A stretch of 9,307 nt of DNA. It comes from Alphaproteobacteria bacterium (GTDB lineage: Bacteria > Pseudomonadota > Alphaproteobacteria > CACIAM-22H2). The stretch's first letter is position 1. Every line of letters begins with the position of its first letter. Below the pieces are notes generated by a model, which worked only from the letters and a program-made list of their open reading frames with translations, had not been told where the DNA came from and searched no databases. The stretch is taken from the NCBI GenBank assembly GCA_016869915.1, contig VGDA01000113.1:1-9307 (forward strand), written 5' to 3'. Position numbers and translations under genes: made by a program. Positions 1-6,181 of the stretch are shown here, one piece after another.

Positions 1-29
1 TAGCCGACGTTCCGCTTCGTCGCTTCCAT
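1..29 (-). CDS. Start of a further gene, cut by the window edge
   Basis: An ATG lies at 29-27 on the minus strand, directly after a strong purine-rich ribosome binding site (GGGAGGGAAGGG at about 30-41), 50 bp downstream of the SDR stop codon. Nine whole codons are visible and read MEATKRNVG; the tenth begins TA, which would be Tyr or a stop. The NVG ending resembles the first beta strand of a Rossmann fold, as at the start of 3-hydroxyisobutyrate-dehydrogenase-type enzymes, but nine residues cannot fix a family. It is probably the next gene of the same operon. An alternative ATG at 43-41 in another frame lies inside the ribosome binding site and is less likely. Confidence 0.45.
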
Positions 30-79
30 CCCTTCCCTCCCATCGGTTCGAGGCGCACGCGCCCCGCCGCCGCGCCCGC

Positions 80-820
80 TCAGGCGCGGCCGCCATTCAC
101 CTGCAGGATCTCCCCCGAGACCCAGGACGCGTAGTCGGAGGCGAAGAACAGCGCGGCGTGCATGATGTCCTCGGCCGTGCCGAGGCGGCGCAGGTGGATG
201 TTCTCCACGAGCCGCTTCTGTCCCTCGGGGCCGTAGGCTTCCCATTGCCGCTCGGTCGACGGGTTCGAGCGCACGAAGCCGGGCGCGACGCTGTTCACGG
301 TGATGCCGAAGGGCCCGAGCTCGAGCGCGAGCTGCTTCGTCAGCCCGACGACCGCGTGCTTGGCCATCGTGTAGGCCTGGATGCCGGTGAGGCTGGGCCG
401 CAGCCCGGCGCCGGAGGAGATGTTGACGATGCGGCCGGCACGGCGCGCCTTCATGACCGGCGCGACGGCCTGGCAGAAGTTGAACGTGCCGATGGCGTTG
501 GCGTCGATGATCGCCATCAGCGCGTCGTGCGTGACCTCCTCTATCGGCCGGTTGGCCTGGCCGGCGACGCCGCCGGCGTTGTTCACCAGGACGTCGACCG
601 CGCCCGCCTCGGCGACGAAGCGCTGGACGGCGGCCTTGTCGGCGACGTCGACGACGCGCGCCTGCATGCGCCCGCCCGAGGTCTCGGCGAGGCTCGCCGC
701 GTCGAGGCCGCAGATCCAGGCATCAGCGCCGCGATCCGCGAGGCCGCGCGCGATGCAGCGTCCGATGCCATGGTCCGCGCCCGTGACGATGGCCCTGCGG
801 CCCTTGAAGTCGACGATCAT
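80..820 (-). CDS. SDR family NAD(P)-dependent oxidoreductase
   Basis: A 246-residue classical short-chain dehydrogenase/reductase of normal length, expected to be a cytoplasmic oligomer that interconverts an alcohol and a ketone with a nicotinamide cofactor. Visible motifs are the cofactor loop TGADHGIG (residues 13-20), an acidic residue near the end of beta 2 (D40, which would favour NAD over NADP), the NNAG motif (80-83), Asn108, and the catalytic set Ser136, Tyr150 and Lys154 in YTMAK. The C-terminal VSGEILQVNGG is typical of the family. The start is preceded by GGAG eight bases upstream, and the ATG overlaps the stop of the ketopantoate-reductase-like gene (ATGA), so translation is probably coupled. 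It is the last complete gene of the minus-strand operon. The family is certain; the substrate is not. A catabolic polyol, sugar or hydroxy-acid dehydrogenase fits the context better than the FabG-type 3-oxoacyl-ACP reductase role. Confidence 0.93.
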   Translation of the reverse strand: MIVDFKGRRAIVTGADHGIGRCIARGLADRGADAWICGLDAASLAETSGGRMQARVVDVADKAAVQRFVAEAGAVDVLVNNAGGVAGQANRPIEEVTHDALMAIIDANAIGTFNFCQAVAPVMKARRAGRIVNISSGAGLRPSLTGIQAYTMAKHAVVGLTKQLALELGPFGITVNSVAPGFVRSNPSTERQWEAYGPEGQKRLVENIHLRRLGTAEDIMHAALFFASDYASWVSGEILQVNGGRA

Positions 821-1842
821 GACGGGATCTCCGCGGCGAGAGCGTCGAGCGTGGCCCAGTCCTGCGGGCGCCGTCCTTCCTCGACGTCATGGATGAGGGC
901 GACGAGGCGGCGGATGAGCGGCGCGCGCAGGCCGAGGCCCTCGCCGATCTCCGCGATCACGGCGATCTGCGCGTCGACCTCGGTGCGGCGCTTGCGCACC
1001 GCGAGGTCCCGCCACACGCCGGAATGCGACTTCGCCGAGCCGCGGTTGAAGGCGACCATCGTCGCGATGGCCGCGCGCGTCGCGGCCTCCGGCGCGCCTG
1101 GCGCGAAGGCCGCGGGATCGAAGCCGTTGAAGGCCTCGCAGCGCACGCCCTTCGCGGTGGCCACCGAGAGCACCTCCGCGCCGAGCCGGCGCCAGAGCTC
1201 GAAATGCCGCGGGCTGTCGAGCGCGTCGGCGATCGAGGCATTGGTGAGCGCGGTCGCGAAGAGCAGCGCCCCGTAGCCTAGCTTGCCGTAGAGATAGCCC
1301 CAGATGTTCTGAGTCAGCACTGCGTCCGGCTCGAATTCGCGCAGCAGCTCGTGCATCTCGCGCGTGCGCGGCAGGACGCGCCCGTCGACCTCGCCGACGA
1401 CGACGGCGCCGCGATTGCCGCGCAGGATCCGCCCCGGCGCCAGCCAGTCCGCGCCGTAGTTGACGAAGCAGCCCATCGTGCGCGCCTCGCCGACATGGCG
1501 GGCGATGGAAAGCTCGTTGAGCCCGTTCTGCGCCGAGAGGACGAAGCCGTCCTCCGCGAGAAGCGGGGCGATGTCGCGCATCGCCCCGTCGGTGTGGTGC
1601 GCCTTTACGGCGAGGACGACGCGGCGGAAGCGTCCGGCGACCTCGCCCGGCACGAAGGCGCGCAAGGGGCCGGTCGAGAATTCCTCTACGGGGCCCTCGA
1701 TGGCGAGGCCGGTCGCGCGCATCGCCGCGACATGGTCGGCGGCGCTGTCGACGAAGACGACGTCGTGGCCGGCCCGCACCCAGGCTGCGCCGATCGTGCC
1801 GCCGATCGCGCCCGCGCCCCAGAGCAGGATCGGGTCGCTCAT
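817..1842 (-). CDS. Ketopantoate reductase (PanE/ApbA) family dehydrogenase
   Basis: A 341-residue protein of the 2-dehydropantoate 2-reductase superfamily, which reduces 2-oxo acids or oxidises 2-hydroxy acids with a nicotinamide cofactor. The N-terminal Rossmann domain has GAGAIG (9-14), Asp32 at the end of beta 2 (suggesting NAD(H) rather than NADPH), VK (79-80) and QNG (105-107). The helical C-terminal domain has the family lysine in WGYLYGKL (Lys187) and RRTEVD (285-290), whose Glu288 matches the substrate-side Glu of PanE. The ATG at 1842 overlaps the creatininase-like stop (ATGA) and begins directly with the nucleotide-binding strand; the open frame runs on upstream to 3006, but that part is shadow coding. 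It is somewhat longer than E. coli PanE (about 303 residues). Being placed in a transport/catabolic operon, it is probably not the pantothenate enzyme. Confidence 0.88.
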   Translation of the reverse strand: MSDPILLWGAGAIGGTIGAAWVRAGHDVVFVDSAADHVAAMRATGLAIEGPVEEFSTGPLRAFVPGEVAGRFRRVVLAVKAHHTDGAMRDIAPLLAEDGFVLSAQNGLNELSIARHVGEARTMGCFVNYGADWLAPGRILRGNRGAVVVGEVDGRVLPRTREMHELLREFEPDAVLTQNIWGYLYGKLGYGALLFATALTNASIADALDSPRHFELWRRLGAEVLSVATAKGVRCEAFNGFDPAAFAPGAPEAATRAAIATMVAFNRGSAKSHSGVWRDLAVRKRRTEVDAQIAVIAEIGEGLGLRAPLIRRLVALIHDVEEGRRPQDWATLDALAAEIPS

Positions 1843-2543
1843 TTCGGCCACGGACCCTCGATGAGGGCGCGCGTCTCCTCGACGGCGACGCGCCACATGT
1901 CCAGGACCTTCTCGTCGGGCAGTTCGTACCAGCCGCCATAGTTGCCGTCGCCGATATGCGCGCGCACCTGGGCGGGGTTCATCATGCGCAGCGTCTCGAG
2001 CTCGACCATGGGCTTGCGCAGGTTCGGCATCGCCACGCCCGGGAGCCTCGTCCAGGGCAGGTTCTCCATCCACGAGCCGTGGCTGGACATCGGGTCGATC
2101 TCCTGGACCTTCGCCCAGGTGCGGGGCGAGTTCCACCAGTTGTGCCACTTCACCGCCATGCCCGGGTTCTCGCTCACCCATTCCTGGGCGAAGGCGCCGA
2201 TCGGGTTGTTGCCGCCATGGCCGTTGACCATGAGCACGCGGCGGAAGCCCGAGCGCCTGACGGAATCGAGGACGTCGCGCGCCAGCGCGATCGCGGTCTC
2301 CTGCCGCAGGCAGACCGTGCCCGGGAAGGCCTTGAAGTAGGGCGTGATGCCGTAGCTGAGCACCGGGAAGACCGGCACGCGGATCGGCTCGGCGGCATCG
2401 ACCGCGACGCGCTCCGAGAGGATCATGTCGACGCCGAGGCTCAGGTAGGCGTGCTGCTCGACGCTGCCGACGGGGATCACGCAGCGATCGTCGTGCTTCA
2501 CGTGCTCCTCGACCTGCATCCAGTTCATCTCGGCGATGCGCAT
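1839..2543 (-). CDS. Creatininase family metal-dependent hydrolase
   Basis: A 234-residue protein of the creatininase/creatinine amidohydrolase superfamily, which also includes the FAPy deformylase ArfB and MftE. These are cytoplasmic metalloenzymes that cleave cyclic or linear amides, and a few members cleave C-C or lactone-type bonds. The first metal motif is present as GSVEQHAYLSLGVD (26-39; ligands Glu29, His31, Asp39), and NGHGGN (107-112) supplies His109. The usual HAGExET segment is altered to SHGSWMEN (154-161): the Glu expected after HAG is Trp158, and the only acid nearby is Glu160. The start has GAGGG eight bases upstream. The gene follows the binding-protein gene after a hairpin-rich gap and overlaps the next gene by 4 nt. 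True creatininase activity is doubtful, since no creatinase or sarcosine oxidase is nearby. A ring-opening hydrolase such as the 3-dehydro-scyllo-inosose hydrolase type is possible. Confidence 0.87.
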   Translation of the reverse strand: MRIAEMNWMQVEEHVKHDDRCVIPVGSVEQHAYLSLGVDMILSERVAVDAAEPIRVPVFPVLSYGITPYFKAFPGTVCLRQETAIALARDVLDSVRRSGFRRVLMVNGHGGNNPIGAFAQEWVSENPGMAVKWHNWWNSPRTWAKVQEIDPMSSHGSWMENLPWTRLPGVAMPNLRKPMVELETLRMMNPAQVRAHIGDGNYGGWYELPDEKVLDMWRVAVEETRALIEGPWPK

Positions 2544-2574
2544 CCTGTCTTCCCTCGTCCTGTCTGCCGGGAGG

Positions 2575-2605
2575 CGCGCGGCGGGAGCCGGGCCCCCGCC
2601 GCGCG
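2575..2605 (-). repeat. Inverted repeat, 11-bp stem with 9-nt loop
   Basis: CGCGCGGCGGG (2575-2585) pairs perfectly with CCCGCCGCGCG (2595-2605), giving an all-GC stem with loop AGCCGGGCC. No T-run follows on either strand, so it is not a classical intrinsic terminator. In the minus-strand transcript it lies about 30 nt upstream of the creatininase-like start. Confidence 0.55.
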
Positions 2606-2637
2606 GCCTGCCTGTCCTGTCCTGTCTTGGATGTGCC

Positions 2638-2666
2638 CTCCCGGGCGCGATGTCCGCGCCCGGGAG
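2638..2666 (-). terminator. 12-bp perfect hairpin after the binding-protein gene
   Basis: CTCCCGGGCGCG (2638-2649) pairs perfectly with CGCGCCCGGGAG (2655-2666) around a 5-nt loop (ATGTC). It begins about 9 nt after the binding-protein stop codon in the minus-strand transcript. No U-run follows. It may be a leaky or partial terminator, or an mRNA 3'-end stabiliser that keeps binding-protein mRNA in excess over the downstream enzyme mRNA, as known for binding-protein genes of other ABC operons. Confidence 0.45.
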
Positions 2667-2675
2667 TGGCGTCGT

Positions 2676-4265
2676 TCAGCGGGCGACCGGGACGACGTCC
2701 CAGGCGTAGGTCTCCTCGTCGCTGCGGCCCACGCGCAGCGTCGCGCGGTCGCGGCGCACGGCCCAGGCCGAGCCGACCGCCGCCAGCGGGATCACCACCC
2801 GCTTCTCGTTCCACAGCGCGCCGATCCTCTGCAGCAGGGCCTCGCGCGCCTTGTCGTCGAGCTCGACGTTCGCGTCCTGGACGAGCTTGTCGATCTCCGC
2901 GTCGGAGAAGCCGGTCCAGTTGAACGCGCCGAGGCGAAGCTGCGCGTTGTTCGTGTGCGCGTTGGCCGCGTAGTAGTAGTTGGACTCGCCCGTCAGCGTG
3001 CCCCACCCGGCCATGATGTTGGAGAGCTCGCCGCGCTGGCGCGCCGGGAAGATCACCGCCGCGGGCTGGCCTGCCGCCTGCACCTCGAGGCCGATGCGCG
3101 CGAGCATCTGCGTGAGCGCCGCGCCGACGCCGGCATCGCCGGGAAGCCGGTTGTTGCTGAAGTTCAGCACCATGCGGAAGCCGTTCGGGAACCCTGCCTC
3201 GGCGAGCAGCTGGCGCGCCCGCGCGACGTTCGGCGCCGGGACCTTGAGCGCCGGGTTGTAGCCGAAGATACCAGGGGTCACCATCTGCGTGGCCGGCGTG
3301 CCGAGGCCCTCCATCGCGATCTCCGCGAGCGCGCGACGGTCGATGGCGAGGTCGATCGCCTCGCGCACGCGCGCATCGCGGTAGGGGTTCGACGCGAGCT
3401 TCGAGCCGTCGCGCGCCGTCACCTGAGGCGTGGGCTCGCGCTGGTCGAGCGCGAGGTTGAAGACGTAGATGGTCTCGGTCTTGACGACGGTAAGCGTGTT
3501 GTCGCGCTCGAGGGTCGGCACGTCCGCCGCCGGCACGCGCACGATCATGTCGAGCTGGCCGGTCTTGAGCTGGGCCACGCGCGCCGCGGGGTTGGTGATC
3601 TCGCGGCGGACGACGCGCGCCCAGGCGGGGCGGCCGCCCCAGTAGCTGTCGTTGCGCTCCACGGTGAACTGCTCGCGCGGCGTCCAGGACGAGTAGCGGT
3701 ATGGCCCGGTGCCGATCGTCGCGCGGCCGGAGTTGAAGGCCTCGTTGGAGTTCTCGGGCGTGAGGCCCGCGGTCGCGCGCGCCGAGGTCACGAAGACGCG
3801 GATGAAGTCGTTCGGCAGCGTCGGCGCCGGCCCATCCGTCATGATCTGGATCGTGTGCGCGTCGATGATCTTCATGTCCTGCACGCGGCGGACGTAGATG
3901 CGCGTCGGGTTCGGGCCGGCGAGCTGCTGCATGCGGCGGATCGAGGCCGCGACGTCCTCCGCGGTCATGTCGGAGCCGTCGTGGAACTTCACGCCCTTGC
4001 GCAGCTTGAACTCCCAGGTCGTGGGGTTCACGACGCGCCAGGACTCCGCGAGGCCCGGCTCGATCTGCAGCCGGTCGCCGAGCTGCGTCAGCGTGTCGAA
4101 GACATGCTTCAGCGCCTCGGAATGCGTGCCGGTCGCGGTGAAGTGCGGGTCGAGGCTCTCGGGCCCCGCCATCACGCCCATGGTCAGCGTCTGCGCGGTG
4201 GCCACGCTCGCCATGAGGGAAAGGGCAGTGGCCGCGACTGCGAGCCTGCTGCAGGTCCTGCGCAT
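2676..4265 (-). CDS. ABC transporter solute-binding protein, family 5 (DppA/OppA type)
   Basis: A 529-residue periplasmic binding protein that delivers a solute to the importer encoded divergently at 4347-8147. Residues 1-24 form a Sec signal peptide: basic start MRR, hydrophobic core, and a VATA-Q cleavage site after Ala24. No lipobox is seen, so the mature protein should be soluble. The family 5 signature LAESWRVVNPTTWEF through FHDGSDMTAEDV is at 72-105, and the second-lobe motif VREAIDLAIDR is at 300-310. The length is normal for the family. The ATG at 4265 is chosen because AGGAG lies seven bases upstream; an in-frame TTG at 4295 would run through the ribosome binding site and palindrome. 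Family members bind peptides, glycosides, opines, nickel and other solutes, so the ligand is open. The adjacent enzymes and the absence of a peptidase argue against a plain dipeptide carrier. Confidence 0.93.
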   Translation of the reverse strand: MRRTCSRLAVAATALSLMASVATAQTLTMGVMAGPESLDPHFTATGTHSEALKHVFDTLTQLGDRLQIEPGLAESWRVVNPTTWEFKLRKGVKFHDGSDMTAEDVAASIRRMQQLAGPNPTRIYVRRVQDMKIIDAHTIQIMTDGPAPTLPNDFIRVFVTSARATAGLTPENSNEAFNSGRATIGTGPYRYSSWTPREQFTVERNDSYWGGRPAWARVVRREITNPAARVAQLKTGQLDMIVRVPAADVPTLERDNTLTVVKTETIYVFNLALDQREPTPQVTARDGSKLASNPYRDARVREAIDLAIDRRALAEIAMEGLGTPATQMVTPGIFGYNPALKVPAPNVARARQLLAEAGFPNGFRMVLNFSNNRLPGDAGVGAALTQMLARIGLEVQAAGQPAAVIFPARQRGELSNIMAGWGTLTGESNYYYAANAHTNNAQLRLGAFNWTGFSDAEIDKLVQDANVELDDKAREALLQRIGALWNEKRVVIPLAAVGSAWAVRRDRATLRVGRSDEETYAWDVVPVAR

Positions 4266-4284
4266 CGGAGATCTCCTCAAGTCA

Positions 4285-4314
4285 TTGATGTCCAACCCTA
4301 TTGGACGTTGTTAA
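4285..4314 (+). promoter_or_regulatory. Weak possible promoter of the permease operon
   Basis: TTGATG (4285-4290) followed after 18 bp by TGTTAA (4309-4314) is the best plus-strand sigma-70-like pair I see before the permease start at 4347. The palindrome arms fill the spacer, so a bound protein would affect this promoter as well. Matches are weak. Confidence 0.2.
4290..4306. promoter_or_regulatory. Candidate operator palindrome GTCCAA-N5-TTGGAC
   Basis: A perfect 6-bp-arm inverted repeat (GTCCAA at 4290-4295, spacer CCCTA, TTGGAC at 4301-4306) sits in the middle of the 81-bp region between two divergent genes. It lies 24 bp upstream of the binding-protein start and 40 bp upstream of the permease start. 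A 17-bp dyad fits a dimeric repressor or activator (GntR, IclR or LacI type), but no regulator gene is in the window and I cannot assign a family. It could control both directions at once. Confidence 0.5.
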
Positions 4315-4324
4315 GGGGAGTCAA
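4295..4324 (-). promoter_or_regulatory. Possible promoter of the binding-protein operon
   Basis: On the minus strand, TTGACT (4324-4319) matches a sigma-70 -35 box in five of six bases. With an 18-bp spacer it is followed by TAGGGT (4300-4295), a weak -10 box. The -10 overlaps the palindrome at 4290-4306, and the start codon lies about 30 bp beyond. The geometry is good but the -10 match is poor, so this is tentative. Confidence 0.35.
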
Positions 4325-4346
4325 TTCGGCCACACTCCGCGGCCTC

Positions 4347-5321
4347 ATGCTCGGTTTCGTCATCCAGCGCCTGATGCAGGCCGCGCTCGTGATGCTCGCG
4401 ATGTCGGTGCTCGTCTTCGTCGGCGTCTACGCGATCGGCAACCCGATCGACGTGATGATCGCGCCGGACGCGCCGCAGGACATCCGCGAGGCGACGATCA
4501 GGCACTACGGCCTCGACCAGCCGCTCTGGCGCCAGTACCTCGTCTTCCTCGGCAGGCTGCTGCAGGGCGACCTCGGCCGCAGCTTCGTGCTGAACATCCC
4601 CGTCCTCGACCTCGTGCTGAGCCGCCTGCCGGCGACGCTCGAGCTCGCGCTCGCAGCGGTGCTGGCCGGCGCCTTCATCGGCGTGCCGCTCGGCATCTAC
4701 GCGGGCTACAGGCCGGAGAGCCCCGTCTCGAAAGGCATCATGGCCGCGTCCGTCCTCGGCTTCTCGGTGCCGACGTTCTGGATCGGGCTGATCCTCATCC
4801 TCACCTTCGCCGTGAAGCTCGACTGGCTGCCGGCCGGCAACCGCGGCCCGACGACCGATGTCCTCGGCGTCGGCTGGTCGTTCCTGACGCTGGAGGGCCT
4901 CAGGTTCCTCGCCCTGCCCGCGCTCAACCTCAGCCTGTTCAAGCTGGCGATGATGATCCGGCTCGCGCGCGCCGGCACGCGCGAGGTCATGCTGACGGAC
5001 ATGGTCCGCTTCGCGCGCGCGGCGGGACTGTCGGAGTTCACCATCCTGCGCCGCCACGTGCTGCGCCTGATCGCGATCCCGCTGGTCACCGTGTTCGGCC
5101 TCGAGTTCGGCTCCACCCTCGCCTTCGCGGTGGTGACGGAGACGATCTTCTCCTGGCCGGGCGTCGGCAAGCTGATCATCGACTCGATCACCTCGCTCGA
5201 CCGCCCCGTGATGGTCGGCTACCTCGTGCTCGTCGCCTTCATGTTCGTGACCATCAACCTCGTCGTGGACCTCGCCTACGCGGCCCTCGACCCGCGCCTG
5301 CGGCGCGCCGTGCGCGCGTGA
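4347..5321 (+). CDS. ABC transporter permease, DppB/OppB type
   Basis: A 324-residue inner-membrane permease forming one half of the translocation pore. It has an N-terminal hydrophobic segment (about 9-30), a periplasmic loop with the family sequence IRHYGLDQPLWRQYLVFL (51-68) and GDLGRSF (74-80), then five more membrane segments (about 97-120, 131-153, 186-205, 243-265 and 289-311). The cytoplasmic ATPase-contacting loop is FARAAGLSEFTILRRHVLR (222-240), with the conserved Gly227. It ends DPRLRR, typical of the family. The ATG at 4347 gives the usual MLxFVIQRL start, but no good ribosome binding site lies directly upstream; a strong purine run, AAGGGGAG, is at 4313-4320, too far away. It is the first gene of the plus-strand operon, and the stop shares one base with the next start (TGATG). 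Confidence 0.93.
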   Translation: MLGFVIQRLMQAALVMLAMSVLVFVGVYAIGNPIDVMIAPDAPQDIREATIRHYGLDQPLWRQYLVFLGRLLQGDLGRSFVLNIPVLDLVLSRLPATLELALAAVLAGAFIGVPLGIYAGYRPESPVSKGIMAASVLGFSVPTFWIGLILILTFAVKLDWLPAGNRGPTTDVLGVGWSFLTLEGLRFLALPALNLSLFKLAMMIRLARAGTREVMLTDMVRFARAAGLSEFTILRRHVLRLIAIPLVTVFGLEFGSTLAFAVVTETIFSWPGVGKLIIDSITSLDRPVMVGYLVLVAFMFVTINLVVDLAYAALDPRLRRAVRA

Positions 5322-6181
5322 TGAAGGCCTTCTGGTCCGAGTACGCGGAGAACAGGCTGGCGGTCGTCGCACTCCTCGTCGTCGTGCTCGTCGTCGCGGC
5401 CGCGCTCGGCGCGCCGCTCATCACGCCGCAGGATCCCTACGACCTCGCGAACCTCGACCTGATGGACGCGCGCCGACCGCCCGGCCATGTCGGCACGGGC
5501 GGCTACGCGCACTGGCTGGGCACGGACGCGCAGGGCCGCGACCTCTACTCCGCGATCCTCTACGGCCTGCGCATCTCGCTGCAGATGGGCATCGCGGCCG
5601 GCGCGATCTCGATGGCGATCGGCGCCGGGCTCGGCGTCGTCGCGGCGGTGTCGTCGAGCCGCGTCGAGCAGGCGATCATGCGCGTCGTCGACCTCCAGCT
5701 CTCCTTCCCCGCGATCCTGCTCGCCCTCGTGCTCGTCGCCGTGCTGGGCCAGGGCCGCGTGCCGCTCGTCATCGCGCTGGTCGCGGCGCAATACGCCTAT
5801 TTCGCGCGCACCGCCTATGGCGCGGCGACCGCCGAGCGGCAGAAGGACTATGTCGAGGCCGCGCGCGCGACGCCGCTGCGCGCGAGCAGCGTCGTCCTGC
5901 GCCATCTCCTGCCGAACTGCCTGCCGCCGCTGATCGTCGTCGGCACGGTGCAGGTGGCCAACGCCATCGCGCTGGAAGCGACGCTGTCCTTCCTCGGGCT
6001 CGGCCTGCCGCCGACCGAGCCGTCGCTCGGCATGCTGATCGCCAACGGCTTCCAGTACATGATGAGCGGCCGCACCTGGATCTCCGTCTACCCGGGCGTC
6101 GCGCTCATCGTCCTGATCGTCGCCATCAACGTCGTCGGCGACCAGCTGCGCGACCAATTCAACCCGAGGCTCAGGCGATGA
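5321..6181 (+). CDS. ABC transporter permease, DppC/OppC type
   Basis: A 286-residue inner-membrane permease, partner of the preceding DppB-like protein. The short N-terminal cytoplasmic segment is followed by a first membrane helix (about 13-33), the family periplasmic motif HWLGTDAQGRDLYSAILYG (64-82), and five further hydrophobic segments (about 88-110, 128-145, 147-165, 205-225 and 255-275). The ATPase-contacting loop is DYVEAARATPLRASSVVLR then HLLPN (176-199); the position normally held by the conserved glycine of the EAA motif is Pro185. TLSFLGLGLPPTEPSLG (221-237) and the DQLRDQFNPRLRR end are typical. The start overlaps the preceding stop by one base and has no ribosome binding site of its own, implying coupled translation. 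The next gene overlaps it by 4 nt. Confidence 0.93.
   Translation: MKAFWSEYAENRLAVVALLVVVLVVAAALGAPLITPQDPYDLANLDLMDARRPPGHVGTGGYAHWLGTDAQGRDLYSAILYGLRISLQMGIAAGAISMAIGAGLGVVAAVSSSRVEQAIMRVVDLQLSFPAILLALVLVAVLGQGRVPLVIALVAAQYAYFARTAYGAATAERQKDYVEAARATPLRASSVVLRHLLPNCLPPLIVVGTVQVANAIALEATLSFLGLGLPPTEPSLGMLIANGFQYMMSGRTWISVYPGVALIVLIVAINVVGDQLRDQFNPRLRR

Larger units (their letters stand above)
2544..2675 (-). other. 132-bp intergenic spacer with two hairpins
   Basis: The only long gap within the minus-strand operon lies between the binding-protein stop and the creatininase-like start. It holds two perfect GC-rich inverted repeats (listed separately) and repeats of a CCTGTC unit: the 9-mer TCCTGTCTT occurs at 2543-2551 and 2620-2628, with further copies of CCTGTC between and beside them. 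I see no open frame of note. The likely role is to separate expression of the abundant binding protein from the downstream enzymes. Confidence 0.6.

Noticed and set aside
158..1276. Plus-strand open frame of 372 residues opposite the SDR and reductase genes
   Set aside because: No family motif, and composition typical of antisense GC-rich frames; the opposite strand encodes two clear enzymes.
1843..3006. Upstream extension of the ketopantoate-reductase-like frame to 3006
   Set aside because: It reads through the creatininase-like and binding-protein genes with low-complexity Arg/Gly/Ala sequence. The Rossmann strand begins exactly at the ATG at 1842.
4266..4295. TTG start at 4295 for the binding protein
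   Set aside because: It would place AGGAG and the operator within the coding region and add a polar 10-residue extension before the signal peptide. The ATG at 4265 has an ideal ribosome binding site.
4301..5320. Upstream extension of the DppC-like frame to 4301
   Set aside because: Arg/Pro-rich shadow of the DppB-like gene. The DppC-like protein starts naturally at 5321.
1956..5321. A 1121-residue open frame on the plus strand covering the binding-protein and creatininase-like genes
   Set aside because: Only the last 324 codons (from 4347) are a recognisable protein. The rest is antisense to well-supported genes, rich in Arg, Ala, His and Asp, as expected from GC-rich shadow coding.
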